The notes: a model not told the origin generated them from the sequence alone. Positions 43,110 through 54,242 are shown, counted from the first letter of the stretch. The stretch is DNA of 64,000 bases from Undaria pinnatifida (GCA_012845835.1 JABAKD010000024.1:4474181-4538180); one strand, 5' to 3'. A program made the numbers and translations.

Positions 43110-43547
43110 ATGATGAAGCGCTACAGAATGGGGCAGGTCGGGTCACGGGCAGCGTCCTATGGGACAGTACACACACACGCCGTCGCCACCACCGCCGCCC
43201 GCACCGCCACCGCCACCGCCACCGCCAATATTCCTGCTCCCGCTGCACCGACTGCCACTGCCGCCGCAGTAATGAAAACAGTAGCGATGTGTGAACGCGG
43301 CCATCTCGCCTCGTGCCGGCTCTGCGAGTCAACAAGGCGCGTGCTGATTATTGCGCGTGCTCACATAAAACGTCGCCACCGCGACGGAAGCAGCTGCGGA
43401 GCTTGCGGGGTATGGGCCAAGGTTATGGACCGCTGCGCCTCTCTCGGAATTGTCGCCGCTAATGGTGCTTCCGCTTGGCTCGGCGACAACAGCAACGGAC
43501 TTTTAACCATTGGCGTCAAGGGGGGGGCGGATGGGGGTCGTAAATAA
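43110..43547 (+). CDS. Possible Cys-containing ORF, unknown
   Basis: From ATG 43110 the frame runs about 145 codons to TAA near 43545. The first part is Ala/Thr-rich (ATATATANIPAPAAP, from a CCGCCA-type repeat). A Cys/His cluster follows, CERGHLASCRLCESTRR, then CGAC and a later Cys. The spacing C..G....C..C recalls short Cys-rich repeats seen in algal proteins, but one unit is not enough to assign a family. The composition is coding-like. Confidence 0.35.
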   Translation: MMKRYRMGQVGSRAASYGTVHTHAVATTAARTATATATANIPAPAAPTATAAAVMKTVAMCERGHLASCRLCESTRRVLIIARAHIKRRHRDGSSCGACGVWAKVMDRCASLGIVAANGASAWLGDNSNGLLTIGVKGGADGGRK

Positions 43548-45599
43548 TTTTACAGCCGTCGACGGATATGTTGTACATTTCGAGCGGGGGTGGGGGGGCG
43601 GGGCTGTAGGGTGCCCGATTCGCGACGACGTTTGTTCATTTTCTGTGGGGGTTAGGGGGGGGGGTGCGTTTGCGAGAGCTACTGGGTGCACCTCGGGGAG
43701 ACGCTCGCTACCTCTTCGCCCTGGGGTAACCGGTGTTATTGTAGAGGTGTGCGTTCTTCGACCACGGCGAGTCTTCCTTGGCACTCCGGGGGGTTCGTTT
43801 TGACGATTTCTCCCTTGTTGTGCTGTGCTCTCCTCGAGGACGGTATAGCTTAATTCGCGATGTCAATGAAGCGAGGCAACAAACACACTCGTGTGCTGTT
43901 TCCGCTCCTCGAGGTTTCCTCGAGCGTTGGCGGTGGCGATGTTTTTATCGCCACTTGTTGGCAGGTAGATCAAGGGGCGGGGGGCAGACTCTACGTTGGC
44001 ATCGGTGTTTTCTGCAGTGGGTGCTTTGTTATGCTGAAGAGATACAGTGTACAGTAGTAGGCGGGATCGTTGGCGTGGTTCGACGGTTTCATCCGTTTGC
44101 ACCGGTTTCTCTTTTCTGTTTTCTGTTTTTCGTCGAGGGGGCGTGTTAACGGTCACTTGGGGCGGGCTTAGGGGACGGATTACGCGCAACTGATCGCTCG
44201 CGGTCACGCTGTCTCTTTTCCGTTACTTTGCGTCAGGGCGTGTCTCGCGTTATGGCGGGCAGGAACAGCCAGTTTTTCGCAGTCAGCAACGCGAGCAACT
44301 TCGGCCGGCGTGGTCTGGCACGCTCCGGTGCTTCCTTCTGTAGGCGTACTATGATAGTATGTTGCAGCAGTGTTTTTGGTCGCTGCGCTTGTGCTGTCCT
44401 CTGTACGTACGAGGTAAAATATTCATAGTGAGTGTAGACTACAGCAGTGTGTCGATTAACGGCAGTGCTTTGGTCACCACTGTCTTTTGCGCGTACGAGG
44501 CAAACTGTTCATCGGGAGGCACTGTCTTGGTAGATGTAGACTACCGTTTGTCTATTAGCACCGTTGTTTTTCTCGCCACTGGGTACCTGGTACAGAGCAC
44601 TTTTTTTTTTGTATACGTGTGAGGCCAAAGATCCGTTCAGCACGAGACACTACCTAATACTCCTGTACTTGCTTCTGTAGGTGCACTGGCGGTGTTTTGC
44701 CCACTTCTAATAATACTTTTTAATCGTATGTGTATATGGTCCATGCAGGACAAATTGCAATTTATCGTATAACGTTTCGGGTCGTAACTCTTGAAAACAC
44801 CATTTTTGGAAGTTGAAACAGCCTAACCGTGATCGCCGCGTCGACATCCGTCGAACTTTTTTATTCGCCTGAAAAAATGCAACAATTTCTTCAAAATGTG
44901 TCCCGAAATTGATCCGATATTGTTACGTGTATACGCGACGACGGCATACGTCCCACTGCACTCTTGTATTTGCAACACCACCAACACCCCGACACTAAAC
45001 CGTGAATACGTGGAAGTGTGGTGAGCTTAATTTTTTTTTTCTTTTTTTTTTTTAGATCCTCCTGGAGATCCGGGTAAAAAAAGCTCCACACACTTTCGTT
45101 TGTGTACCAGTTTTCGTCCATCTGCAGAACGCAGACTTTGTGTCAACCTCGCCCCTCCGGTTTAGTCAACACTATGGACTTGCCGGCCTTCTTGTGGTGA
45201 GCTTAAGCTTTATTTTTCCCCATCCGCCGGAGGATGAAAAAAAAACAAAAAACCTGTACACAATACCAAGGCTAAGGGCGCTTCGCAGGCGGCCTAGTGA
45301 GGGCCGCCAACGAAACTTAAGACCCGCAGCTTTACGCGTAAATGTTGTACTGCTACGGCATTTTTCCATGCCAAGGGATCGCGAAGTGATCTGCGCTAGT
45401 CCTAAGGCAAACTTACTCGTAAAATTGTCGCACTAGCCGATAGTCCCACGCCTAAGGAGCTCAGCCGGTCATAAACGTTTGGCACAACATGTGCAACCCT
45501 TACTGTGGTAGAGCCGCATTTACCACAATTATGGTATAGGATAAAGTTTGGAAATCGGGGAATGAATGTGGTTTGGCCCAATCTTGCTTCCAGTATTAT
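43548..45599. other. No secure gene
   Basis: Near 44400-44620 a segment with gtacgaggtaaa/gcgcgtacgaggcaaac is repeated two to three times at about 90-120-base spacing. A relative of the 16915-17000 sequence (gcactagccgatagtcccac) lies at 45428-45510. Confidence 0.4.
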
Positions 45600-45880
45600 T
45601 TTATAGTAATATTTCAAGGACGTCAGCCGTGACTTCGACGAATTTCGGGCCAACACTCATCTTTGCAAGAGCTGCGTTGTTGGTACTTGTAATATACTAT
45701 GTGGATGAGTTTTTTTCATAACGGGAGGGGCCATATTGTTTTGTTAAAAAACAAACACATATATACACGAGTATATACATATTGTATAAAAAATATTTCA
45801 AGGACGTCAGCCGTGAGTTCGACGAATTTTAGGTCAATACTCATCTCTGCAAGCTGCGTTGTTGGTACTCGCAGTGTACT
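45600..45880. repeat. Two direct copies of the FB module, reverse orientation
   Basis: tttcaaggacgtcagccgtg starts near 45611 and again near 45796, followed by cgacgaattt and actcatctttgcaag. It is the reverse complement of the 36120 and 36575 modules. Confidence 0.7.
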
Positions 45881-46464
45881 ATGTCGGTGAGTTTTTATTA
45901 GGAGGGGTCCTATTTCTTGTTCACTATAATGGTAAGTGTTGGTATTTTTACTTTAGGTGGCGAATTTTGAGCTAGATCTAACATCACATCAACTTTATGA
46001 ATTTATTGCTGTAGTTTCCACTAAACTTCTCTATCACATGTATGGTAGGCGGTTTATTTTGTTTTTTTCTCACCCCCGGCTATTATTTATGAGACGGAAA
46101 AAATCAAAAACTGCCCGAAACACTACACTTGAAGACCCTATAAAACCCCGACCCCAACCCTACCCCATGGAACTTGTCCGGAAAATGTCCGATTTTTTTG
46201 TTGTTGAAAATTTGGTCGACCGCATTAAAACTCATAATATAAGACATTCCCCCATTTCCATAATTTATCCAAGATAATAATCTCGACGTCTCGTGACGGC
46301 TAAATACGGCCGTGCGATGACTGTTGGATCCACCTGATCTTTATCTTTCTATGAGTCTGCACATACGGACCTTCAGGGTGGGCTAGTGTTATGGTACCCC
46401 CTCTCCCCAGTTGCGGCATATAGTTTATGTCAAGTGTTCCCTTTTTACCTGGCAGGTGTTGTTG

Positions 46465-46554
46465 TTAACCCCTTTACAACTAGAAACCCGTTTTTGGGGA
46501 CAAAAATACTTGGATTTAGTATAGGGAGGGGTTCGGGGGCTCTAAAGGGGTTAA
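46465..46554. mobile_element. TTAA-flanked MITE of 82 bp (piggyBac-like)
   Basis: TTAA at 46465-46468 and 46551-46554 flanks an element starting CCCCTTTACAACTAG and ending CTCTAAAGGGG. TTAA target duplication with CCC-starting inverted ends is the piggyBac pattern. It has no coding capacity. Confidence 0.65.
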
Positions 46555-47656
46555 GTTGCTTGGGGTGAGACACAGTATCCCTACAGGTCGACCAAGTGGC
46601 CATGTCCCCGGTGTTACTCATTTGCGTAGCTCAAAGCTGGAGAGAATCAGAGGATCAGCTTGTATTGTTCCCTCGGAATCGAAGATGACAACTGGGACGG
46701 GAGGCACGAGTCTCTCCGTCTCCTGACTACCCCGAATATAAAACGCCATCCTGTCATACGAAAACGGCCAATTACCTATCTAAATCAGGTACTTACCGGC
46801 CTTTCAACCTTGGCCGTACCTTAACACTAGCCTACCCTGATGAGTCGCATATATATGCAGAATTATGGGAGAGCCGAAGAAACCCCGGTTCTACGAACTA
46901 GACCGGGAGTCGAAGATGCGGCTCCTCAAAACTCACTCCCGCATCTCTAAACGGCCTTGCTATGAAGCCAGGAAAACGCGAAGAAAAAAAGTTGAAGGAA
47001 ACGCAGACCCTACAAGGTGTGCCACCGATCAAAACCCTGCCGCGTACCGCCGGTGTGACGGGGGAAGGGCGAAACGGAAAAGGCACCACGGCAAAACTAA
47101 CCACCAAAGAAGGCGCTACGGCAAGGAAAACCATCGTCGAAAGCCTCCCGCGTACCGTCAGTGTGGTGGGGGGGGCGAGACGAAGAAAGGCGAAGTGAAG
47201 GGAAACACAGGCGCTAAGACAAGGGGAAGTCATGCCAAAAACTTCCCACAGCCCCATCGGCGCGGCGGGGGGGGGATGAGGAAACAACAAATACCGTCAA
47301 CGGAAGGTGACACTACCTATAGCCCCGCGAGGGGGAGAAGTGTCTAGCCAAAAAAAGAGCAGATACAACACAAAAAAGACAGAATAACACACAGTCGTAT
47401 AGCCCCGTACCACGTTATTCATGAACAGAGTACCCTGGTCGTCCCCCGGCTCTGGGCTGAGGAGGGCGTCGGCAGGGCGAATTTGAACGAACACGAAAAT
47501 CCTATAGTCCTGTACGTCAGATAGCGACCTGGTTACCCAGACCCTGGCCTGACACTGAGCGGGGGGTGTCGGCAGGACTAAAAACAAAATGGTAAGAACT
47601 GCCTCACAACCAGTCCAAACGCTCGAAACTCCACAAACAACCCAAGGACATGAACT
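46555..47656. other. No secure gene; one basic ORF
   Basis: A + frame from ATG 46865 to TAG 47345-47347 encodes 160 residues, very rich in Lys/Arg/Gly with two related units (RCDGGRAKRKRH and QCGGGGETKK). A related pair of units is visible at DNA level around 47038 and 47145. The start MGEPKKPRFYELDRESKM looks coding. Function unknown; possibly a repeat-encoded nucleic-acid-binding protein. Confidence 0.3.
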
Positions 47657-48176
47657 TCAAACCTCATAAACTAGAAAAAAAAAGGAAAACTCTCGAGCAG
47701 TAGCGGCGGCTTGAAACTCAACCAGCCACGGCCGCGCCTCGATATTCATCTGCGTTTCATTGGATCCCCCGCGGAAAGGCGCTGTGGACGTAGACCTGAA
47801 GATACCAAGAGCCTCGTACGGTCCCCGTCGAAGCCGTGTAGCGCGCTGGAGGGAGAGGAAGTCTAATCGGCCTCGAGTCGTCCAAAGAACTATAGCGGGG
47901 CGTGCATTACCGGTTGTTGTCGCTGTTCGTCGGCGCGTTCGAGTTGAGATGCGGTCCGAAGGCGGCGTCGCCGACGGAAGCGCTGGAGTGCCAAGCAAGG
48001 CAGAGGCGGACACGGCCGAACCGGTGGTCGCGGTGTTAGTCCGCCTCTCGTGTAGAGTTTCTTGATAAAGAAGTCGACTGTGCGATGATCGTCGCTGCAG
48101 CCAGGGATTCTGCGGAGCCCGTGCCTCCATCGGCGGGTATGGCAAAAACCGAAGCGAAAACGGTGTCAGCGGCAGG

Positions 48177-49187
48177 CTAAATCGACCCGCTGCTGGTACA
48201 GCCTTCGGCAGTGGCGACGGAGGCAGAAATACGAGCGACGAATTTCCCCTGGCGTGCAGAAAGGCCGTCAATCCTTATAAGTGGTTCGTGTGTGCGAAAA
48301 TTGTGAAAATCGGTATAGGTAAGGGGGAATCCACCCAAGACATCATGTTCAGTGCGGGGCACGAGCCCACCCAAGGCAGTGCTTTTGGCGAGGGGCGCGG
48401 GACACGAGCCTATCCAAGCATTGCTTTCGATGCGGGATACGAGCCCACTCAAGCCAGTGCCTTCCGCGCGGGGCACGAGCCCACTCAAACCGACCCCTGG
48501 GATCGGCGAGGAGAGAGTGCACAGCCCACAGGTTCGTAGAAGGTAAATATCGCTATCTCCAACGGGGTTGGGGCTTGTCAACCCCACGGGTTTGAAGCTT
48601 GTCAACCCACTGCGATCGTGCTCCGTAGCAGGCTCTGGCGAGCGGATCAGAGAATCGACGTTGCCGTTGGCGCTTCCTTTGCGGTACTCGAGTGTGCACG
48701 AGTCCAAGCTACCGCTGGACCCGTGCTTTGTGGGTCCCCACTTTGCCAATGCGCTCCCGTGCCTTGTGGCCGGAGGATATTCGGATTTTAGTTCCCCAAA
48801 GTACCCTCGGAAGCGTTTAGGAGCCCAAACAATGCTGCCGGCCTCCAAATCTAGAAGAGTCCAGTGCCTTTCCGAGTCGAACGTTGCTCGACTGATGTAC
48901 TCGACTTTGATAGTGAACGAAAATTCGTCCAGGGTCACAGTATCCCCGACGAAACAGGGGCCGTGTTCTGACTGCGCAAGGTCAGGGCCGACGCCAGAGC
49001 GCCAAAACGTCACGGCTTTTAGTCGGCCAGCGCGTCCGAAAAATAGGTCGAAACCTTCGAAGGAGGACCTTCGCGAACGCCGGCTGCTGTTAACGGCCCG
49101 GCGGCGGCGCGTATGAGACTTATTGTTCCCTGCATTCGCAGTGCAAGTGCGGAACCGACGAGGGGAGCCGGGTGGGCCGACCCGGTC
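48177..49187 (-). CDS. Open frame downstream of the NADAR relic, unknown
   Basis: Directly after the TGA that ends the NADAR relic (49188-49190) the same frame stays open for 337 codons to 48177. It has a basic start (RRRRAVNSRRSRRS), then a mixed segment that looks like a folded domain (FEGFDLFFGRAGRLKAVTFW, GPCFVGDTVTLDEFSF, HWTLLDLEAGSIVWAPKRF). A tail follows with four units of about 13 residues around SGLVPRAEGTGL. There is no ATG near the start, so it is either a downstream exon, part of a read-through reading frame, or one relic with the NADAR part. I do not recognise the middle domain. Confidence 0.4.
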   Translation of the reverse strand, partial: DRVGPPGSPRRFRTCTANAGNNKSHTRRRRAVNSSRRSRRSSFEGFDLFFGRAGRLKAVTFWRSGVGPDLAQSEHGPCFVGDTVTLDEFSFTIKVEYISRATFDSERHWTLLDLEAGSIVWAPKRFRGYFGELKSEYPPATRHGSALAKWGPTKHGSSGSLDSCTLEYRKGSANGNVDSLIRSPEPATEHDRSGLTSFKPVGLTSPNPVGDSDIYLLRTCGLCTLSSPIPGVGLSGLVPRAEGTGLSGLVSRIESNAWIGSCPAPLAKSTALGGLVPRTEHDVLGGFPLTYTDFHNFRTHEPLIRIDGLSARQGKFVARISASVATAEGCTSSGSI

Positions 49188-49662
49188 TCACGGTCGCGTT
49201 GCTTCGCGAACGGCAGAAAGTGCCTCACCGAGAATTTTTTTATCTCTCCACTGTCATAGGTTGTTGGCCCTTGGATCATCCACTCGGAAACCAATGCCCC
49301 ACACTGGGTCCAGAGGGCTGGTTTCAGCCAGAAGCTTGTTGCCAGAGCTCAAAAGGTGATTTGTCATGTCTGCATTCTGCGTGAGTTCGGCGTAGGTGCC
49401 AGATAACACGGCGTTTTGCTTCTCCCTGTCCCCAACAGCGGAGTCAAAGTTGCGCACTCCTCGACCGATGCGTTTGTGTGTGCTCGGGTCAGGCGACGAC
49501 ATGATGAGCTCCACTGCTCGATGGTCTTGAAAAAGGCTCGGCCATCATATACTGCTCCGCGCAAGAATATGACATGTCGTCCACGACAAACGACAAAGGG
49601 GACCACGGTGAAAAATAGGATGGGCGCTGCCAGAACAACACCACTGTGTCTGAGGAGTATTT
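49188..49662 (-). pseudogene. NADAR (YbiA/DUF1768-like) domain relic
   Basis: NADAR proteins are N-glycosidases acting on ADP-ribose-linked or riboflavin-pathway intermediates. Seen on the - strand: VVLFWQRPSYFSPWSPLSF, then SYSCAEQYMMAE, the family's hallmark. The next part continues in another frame as LFQDHRAVELIMSSPDP, then HKRIGRGVRNF, NKLLAETSPLDPVWGIGF and, after an in-frame TGA at 49254-49256, WRDKKILGEALSAVRE. Between AE and LFQD about eight bases expected by the family (for a KAR-like link) are missing, which causes the frame change near 49525. One frameshift plus one stop argue for a pseudogene. All conserved blocks are otherwise readable, so the damage is recent. An intron is a less likely explanation. 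Confidence 0.8.
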
Positions 49663-49699
49663 GAGAGAATGATCAAAAGCCGTGTTGGAAATTTGGCCT

Positions 49700-50010
49700 G
49701 CAATGTCCCCGTCCGGGAACACCAGGCCTCGGCACTTGGGCTTGTGGTGTCCCCTAGTGGGAACAACAGGCCTCGGGAGCACGACGCGAATCCGAACCCG
49801 CGGTTTCTTGCCTCGGGTCTTCTTCGCTCGTTGGCGGAAAAACGCGAGATTCCGCTCTAATTACGCTCGAAAAATGGTCAACAACCGACGGTTCCAACCC
49901 GTCGGTACCCTCGTTGGAAAGTTTGGGACGGCAATGTCCCCTTCTGGGAACACCAGTCCTCGGCTCTTTGGGCCTGTAGTGTCCCCTTGCGGGAGCAACA
50001 AGTATCATGT
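49700..50010. repeat. Short tandem and spaced repeats around tgtcccc..gggaacaccag
   Basis: ggcctgcaatgtccccgtcc, gggaacaccaggcctcggca and gtgtcccctagtgggaacaa occur at 49698-49775 and in diverged form at 49930-50010. They lie just upstream of the NADAR relic. Confidence 0.7.
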
Positions 50011-50429
50011 GTGGATGGATTCCGATCCCGGCATGTGACCCTACCGTGCTCGGGTGACGCCTACTTTGTGTATGAATCCTGTCCAATGAGCGACCAGACA
50101 AAACTGACATGTTTTTATTTTCGTCTAATAAAACTCGAGTTTGAAATACTTAGCTGTCAAAATCGTAAGCACTGTAGTCGCGTACTGTATTTACAAGAAG
50201 TGAGCGATCTACACGGCTAGCAACAAGCAGCAACAATGCAATAGCATTCGAGGAGTTGAATGACGAAGGCAGTCATACCACCGTGTTTCGCGCCTGGAAC
50301 AACGTCAGCACGTTTCCGCACGATCAGACAACACACAGACAGTCGATCTGGGAGGCTCGGATAAAGATTATACTACTATATCATGCATTGTATATTTCAG
50401 AAGCTGGCTCAGTGCGCGTCTTTCAGTGG

Positions 50430-50830
50430 CTACGAAGAGAACACGCAGCGGACATGGTCAGTCACCTTACTGGCCCCGGATGCTTGATTGAGTTAAAGTA
50501 TCGTAAGAAACGCAATCGACACGTTTCGTCGCCAGACGAAAGGGTCAGTCGGCGTGTGGTCGGACTTATCCGATCGAAATCTGATGAATGAAGCTCGGAA
50601 TCAGATTCATTCAAAAAACGGTAGCTATTAATAGTAGTACATTGTTATGATTATTAGTCTCTATCGAACTCTTGGCATTACCTTGTGCATACTGTGCGTG
50701 CAGACTATGATTGTGTATGGTAACTTTTTACTCTACCAAGTATTGAATTGAACAATTCGAAGTGCTGTCCTGCCCTACCCGAAGCATGGGTGCCGGCGAA
50801 TGCCGGCACCCTTGCGGAGCCCTTGTAAAT
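50430..50830. repeat. Dispersed repeat (family F), copy 1
   Basis: Its first part (cacgcagcggacatggtcag, cgacacgtttcgtcgccaga) recurs at 53551-53660. Its second part (aacggtagctattaatagta, tatcgaactcttggcattac, cctgccctacccgaagcatg) recurs at 57345-57640. The copies share different parts, so this looks like a mosaic. Confidence 0.75.
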
Positions 50831-50924
50831 ATATATGATAATTCTTTCCTTCGGGGATTCGGTCAGATTTTTTTTTCGTCTCGGCCTCAGGATACGATTC
50901 TTGGAACTGGAATTCTCGGTCAAA

Positions 50925-51155
50925 TAGCTTCGTTCGAGTGCCGTCTTCGGGGCGCGGCTCCAACACCCCTCGCCCTGCCGTATCCGTTCCGCACCTCGAC
51001 GTGAACGCGGATAGACGCTGGGCGAGACAAGCGAGAAAGTGCGCTTATTTCTGTATTTTGGGCGGTATACGCTCGAGCTATTCTTGGATCTTGGCATATG
51101 TAGAGCTTGAACGAATAAATAAGGGACAACATTTCCAAATTGGCGTCATTTCCAA
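50925..51155 (+). mobile_element. SINE family C, degraded copy
   Basis: ggtcaaatagcttcgttcga, tgtattttgggcggt, gagctattcttgg and ttccaaattggcgtcat match 52110-52275. Confidence 0.55.
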
Positions 51156-51232
51156 AATGGCATCTAAATTTCTTCCCGACGATGCTTTTTTCATGGCCGC
51201 CTCCAAGCGCTTGCCCTGTCGTAGCTACTACT

Positions 51233-51395
51233 GCTGTGTTATAAGGCTTAGTTTGGGGAAGCTATTGGTTGACCTTGTGCGAGTGGTCAACCGGACTAAT
51301 ACCCAACTATTAACCTTAACAAATGGCGTCGTCGACAGACCATGAGCTTTTTGGGTCGTGGGTTCAAATCCCATATCCACCATAATAAACTTTTT
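51233..51395 (+). mobile_element. tRNA-headed SINE (family C related), copy with B box ggttcaaatcc
   Basis: ttataaggcttagtttgggg starts the copy, and gtgggttcaaatcccatatc ends the tRNA-like part. A similar start, ttataaggcttagtttgggt, is at 51531. Acceptor strands do not pair, so it is not a functional tRNA. Confidence 0.5.
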
Positions 51396-51527
51396 CAGAC
51401 TTTCCCCATGTCGAACTTGAAAAATACTCTCCCCGGTATACCCAGGAAATGAAACGGCTTGGATGTATTGACAGATTCGCCGGTATGTCCGGCCGACCTG
51501 CTATCCCGCCGTTTCAGGGGGGAGGGG

Positions 51528-51705
51528 TGTTATAAGGCTTAGTTTGGGTCAGCTACTGGTTAACCTTTTGCAAGTGATCAAACGGACTAATACCCCACTA
51601 ATACCTTAACAGCTGTGTGTCGTTTCCTGTCGGCTCAGTGGGTATAGTGCTACATGGCCAACGAAGGATGTGTCGTGAGTACGATTCTCACCCAGATCAT
51701 ATTTG
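51528..51705 (+). mobile_element. tRNA-headed SINE, second copy
   Basis: Same left part as 51233. The tRNA-like part has ggctcagtgggtatagtg (A box) and gagtacgattctcaccc (B box). A third relative with gtgagttcgattctcacc lies at about 51935-51955. Confidence 0.5.
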
Positions 51706-52022
51706 GTATTCAGGAGCGTGCGCGCTGGAGACGTTATGAATGGTTATTATAGTTGTTAGTGTTCTCCTGAGTACTGCTAACTGTAGTACGTGGAGAGGGC
51801 ATAGTTCCGGAGACCGCTCTTACGAAGTCGGTGACAATTAATTAACGAACTGGAAAACATATTTGGTTGTTTTTTCGCATAACCCACTCACTGTGAGTGT
51901 TACTGAGTCAAGTGACAGTGGTTAGTTTTATGTGTCGTGAGTTCGATTCTCACCGACTTCATATTTGTCTTTTTCAAACGTGCGCGCTGACGACATTATA
52001 AATGGTTATTTTGGTAGTTTAA

Positions 52023-52042
52023 CATATATATATATATATATT
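52023..52042. repeat. (AT)n microsatellite
   Basis: About 20 bases of alternating AT. Confidence 0.95.
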
Positions 52043-52084
52043 TAGTAGCACCAATACCCACTGAGCTACTGAGTCAAGTGATTA

Positions 52085-52275
52085 AGTATAGCTCAGTGGG
52101 CAGTGCTGTAGCATTTTCGGTCAAATCACTTCGTTCGAAGGCCGCTGTCCAAGCGAGAAGCGCGCAATTTTTTGTATTCGAACGGTCCTTTCCAGTTATT
52201 CTTCGCATTTTAATGTATGGAGAGGTTGATAAAATAAATTTGGCAAGACATTACTTCCAAATTGGCATCATATTT
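52085..52275 (+). mobile_element. SINE family C, clearest copy
   Basis: A perfect A box, tagctcagtggg, then ttcgttcgaaggcc as B box, then the body tgtattcgaacggtcctttc and ttccaaattggcatcat shared with 50925-51155. Confidence 0.6.
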
Positions 52276-52739
52276 TGTGCCAAAATAAATAACAATATTA
52301 CTGTAAAAAAATCCTCATGGTACTCTGCGGTTGGGATCATAGTAGTGCATTTGTTTATTGAACTTCAGTAGGTACACGTACATACATGGATATAAACGTG
52401 GCAAGCGCACGCATGACTAAACGAGGAGGTAGTCGTGATTACGACTACTGCGCCTGAAAAAGCCACACAGCAGCATTGCGAGTGGCTGCGTCCCCGGCGC
52501 CTCGAGGGTTGTTGTATTATACAAGTTCCTCCTGTTGTTAAGCTGCGACACTCGAAGGTGGTGGTAAGTAGACAGTGGGATGGCGTGCTTTGTTCTTGCT
52601 GTGGCCCCTGACTCCGTTGCTGTGGTCGTTTGCCGGTCAAGTGCAAGCGGTCGTGTGTTGGTACGTAGCTGACAAATAAGTTTGTGTTGCTTCGTACTTG
52701 ACGTGCTCCTTGTTGCTGCTGATTGCTGATTAATCATCT

Positions 52740-53045
52740 CTTCTAGTGATGTTTTTTTTGCACACTTCTACTTTCTAGCTTCTGAACATACATCCCGTGG
52801 TCACAGGCGTCGTCCTTCCCTTTCCCCCCCAGGTTATTGCTTTCATTATTTTGGCGCATATAGGGTTCAGCACCCACTGATCATCGATTTTTCATCTAGT
52901 GTTGCTAACTCACGCTCTCGCGCTTTCCGCAAGTCAATTAGTGCACAAGACGAAAAATTATGCGAGAACGCACTCGGGGGGATTCGAACTTACGAAGCTG
53001 ACCGATACCAGACTCGAGGATATAACCTGATACGCCACCGGGGCA
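52740..53045 (-). mobile_element. SINE family B, copy 1
   Basis: Read on the - strand the tRNA-like head is near 53045-52975 (complement of ggggggattcgaacttacga and gatacgccaccggggc). The body includes the complement of gctaactcacgctctcgcgc and cccgtggtcacaggcgtcgt. Copy 2 is at 63225-63540. Confidence 0.75.
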
Positions 53046-53059
53046 GTGAGTGATATAGA

Positions 53060-53412
53060 GCCGGTCGCCGCGGTGGTCTAGTGGGGTTACACTCATACTA
53101 CTACTATTAATACTAGCGTTGGTCCTTGAGTTAAATATCCACCGTTGTGAGCTTTTTTGGCTTCATTTATTTGCAGAAATAAATGGGAAAGAAAGGATCA
53201 ACTAACTGCTGAAATCGCCTAGCAGCGTGGGTAGGTACAAATCGACGCGAGTCGACGAGGGAAGAAAATGCTGAATTTTTCTCGCGACGAAAATTAGGGT
53301 AGGTACCGTCGTAGTGAGGAGGGGGGAGGGGAGCCCGCTATATCACCCCGGATCTAAGTTATACCACTGGGAGGGCGAGAGTAATGCGAGCATCACAATA
53401 AATGGGATGGGA
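53060..53412 (+). mobile_element. SINE family A, second complete copy
   Basis: The head is gccggtcgccgcggtggtct, the body cgagtcgacgagggaagaaa and tcaccccggatctaag, the tail cacaataaatgg. The B box is degraded (gagttaaatatcc). It begins within 15 bases of the head of the oppositely oriented family B copy. Confidence 0.8.
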
Positions 53413-53698
53413 AAAAGAAAAGAAGTGAAGTGTATTACTACTGCTGCTGTAATAATACGATACCCAATCAAGTTGCACCGATCGACTCGATCTGGACTGA
53501 CTGCTGTTGTTGTACTATGCAATCGGTCCATGTGTACAACTTCTCTAATCACACGCAGCGGACATGGTCAGGCACCTTACTGGCCCCGAATGCTTGTGGT
53601 TGAATAAAACTATCATGAGAAACGCACTCGACACGTTTCGTCGCCAGACTAAAGGGTCAGTCTGTTAGAGATGCTACCTATCAGTAATCGTCATGTCG

Positions 53699-54242
53699 TT
53701 ACTTTGGCCCGCACTCTGATGCGGCTCCAGGATCTTGTGGTGGTTCCTCCTCCGGAGATGATGCCTGTTCCTCTGCCAGGGATGACGCCTTTTCCTCCTC
53801 CGGAGACGCTGCTTCTTGCCGGCCAGCGTTGTCTTGTAGCTTTCCCTTAATCCTTTCTCGATGGCGGTAAAGTTCGGTGATGGTGCCCTTCTTGTGTGTG
53901 TCCAAAATAGTGAAGTTCAAGTAGGAGGTGAAATCGATGACGTCGTTCTCGTAATTTTCATCGGTTGGGAAATTAATTCCCACAGGTGGCATGGGGTTAA
54001 GGAGGTGTCTCCAAAAAAGTGACGTTGCGACTTTCGACCACAGTTCCTTTCACCGGTTTGTAGATGCGATAAGCTTTGCTGTCCTGACTGAGCCCTCAGA
54101 GCTTGTCTTCCCAAGCCTTGTCGCCGAGCTTTGGTGTGTGGGTTTCGATGTGCACGAATGCGCTTGACCCGATAGCAAGCAGAGCTGATAGATCTGCGTC
54201 TTTATCGTGCATCTTGAAGAAAGGTGTTCTTTCTCCCAATGT
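53699..54242 (-). pseudogene. Ty1/copia polyprotein relic (integrase C-terminal part)
   Basis: On the - strand: TLGERTPFFKMHDKDADLS, SSAFVHIETHTPKLGDKA, then after a TGA, LSQDSKAYRIYKPVKGTVVE and RNVTFLE. This is the Copia block TP.E...GK.PDLS.LR.FGC.A.VH.......KL...A..G..LGYS.DSK.YRIY.P.......S.DV.F.E between integrase and reverse transcriptase. After a stop and frame change the + continuation from ATG 53992 reads MPPVGINFPTDENYEND and a Glu-rich tail to TAA/stop near 53699. In-frame stops and the absence of flanking pol domains or LTRs show an old fragment. Confidence 0.8.

Noticed and set aside
51233-51395. Functional tRNA gene
   Set aside because: B box present, but no pairing acceptor and a sister repeat copy nearby.
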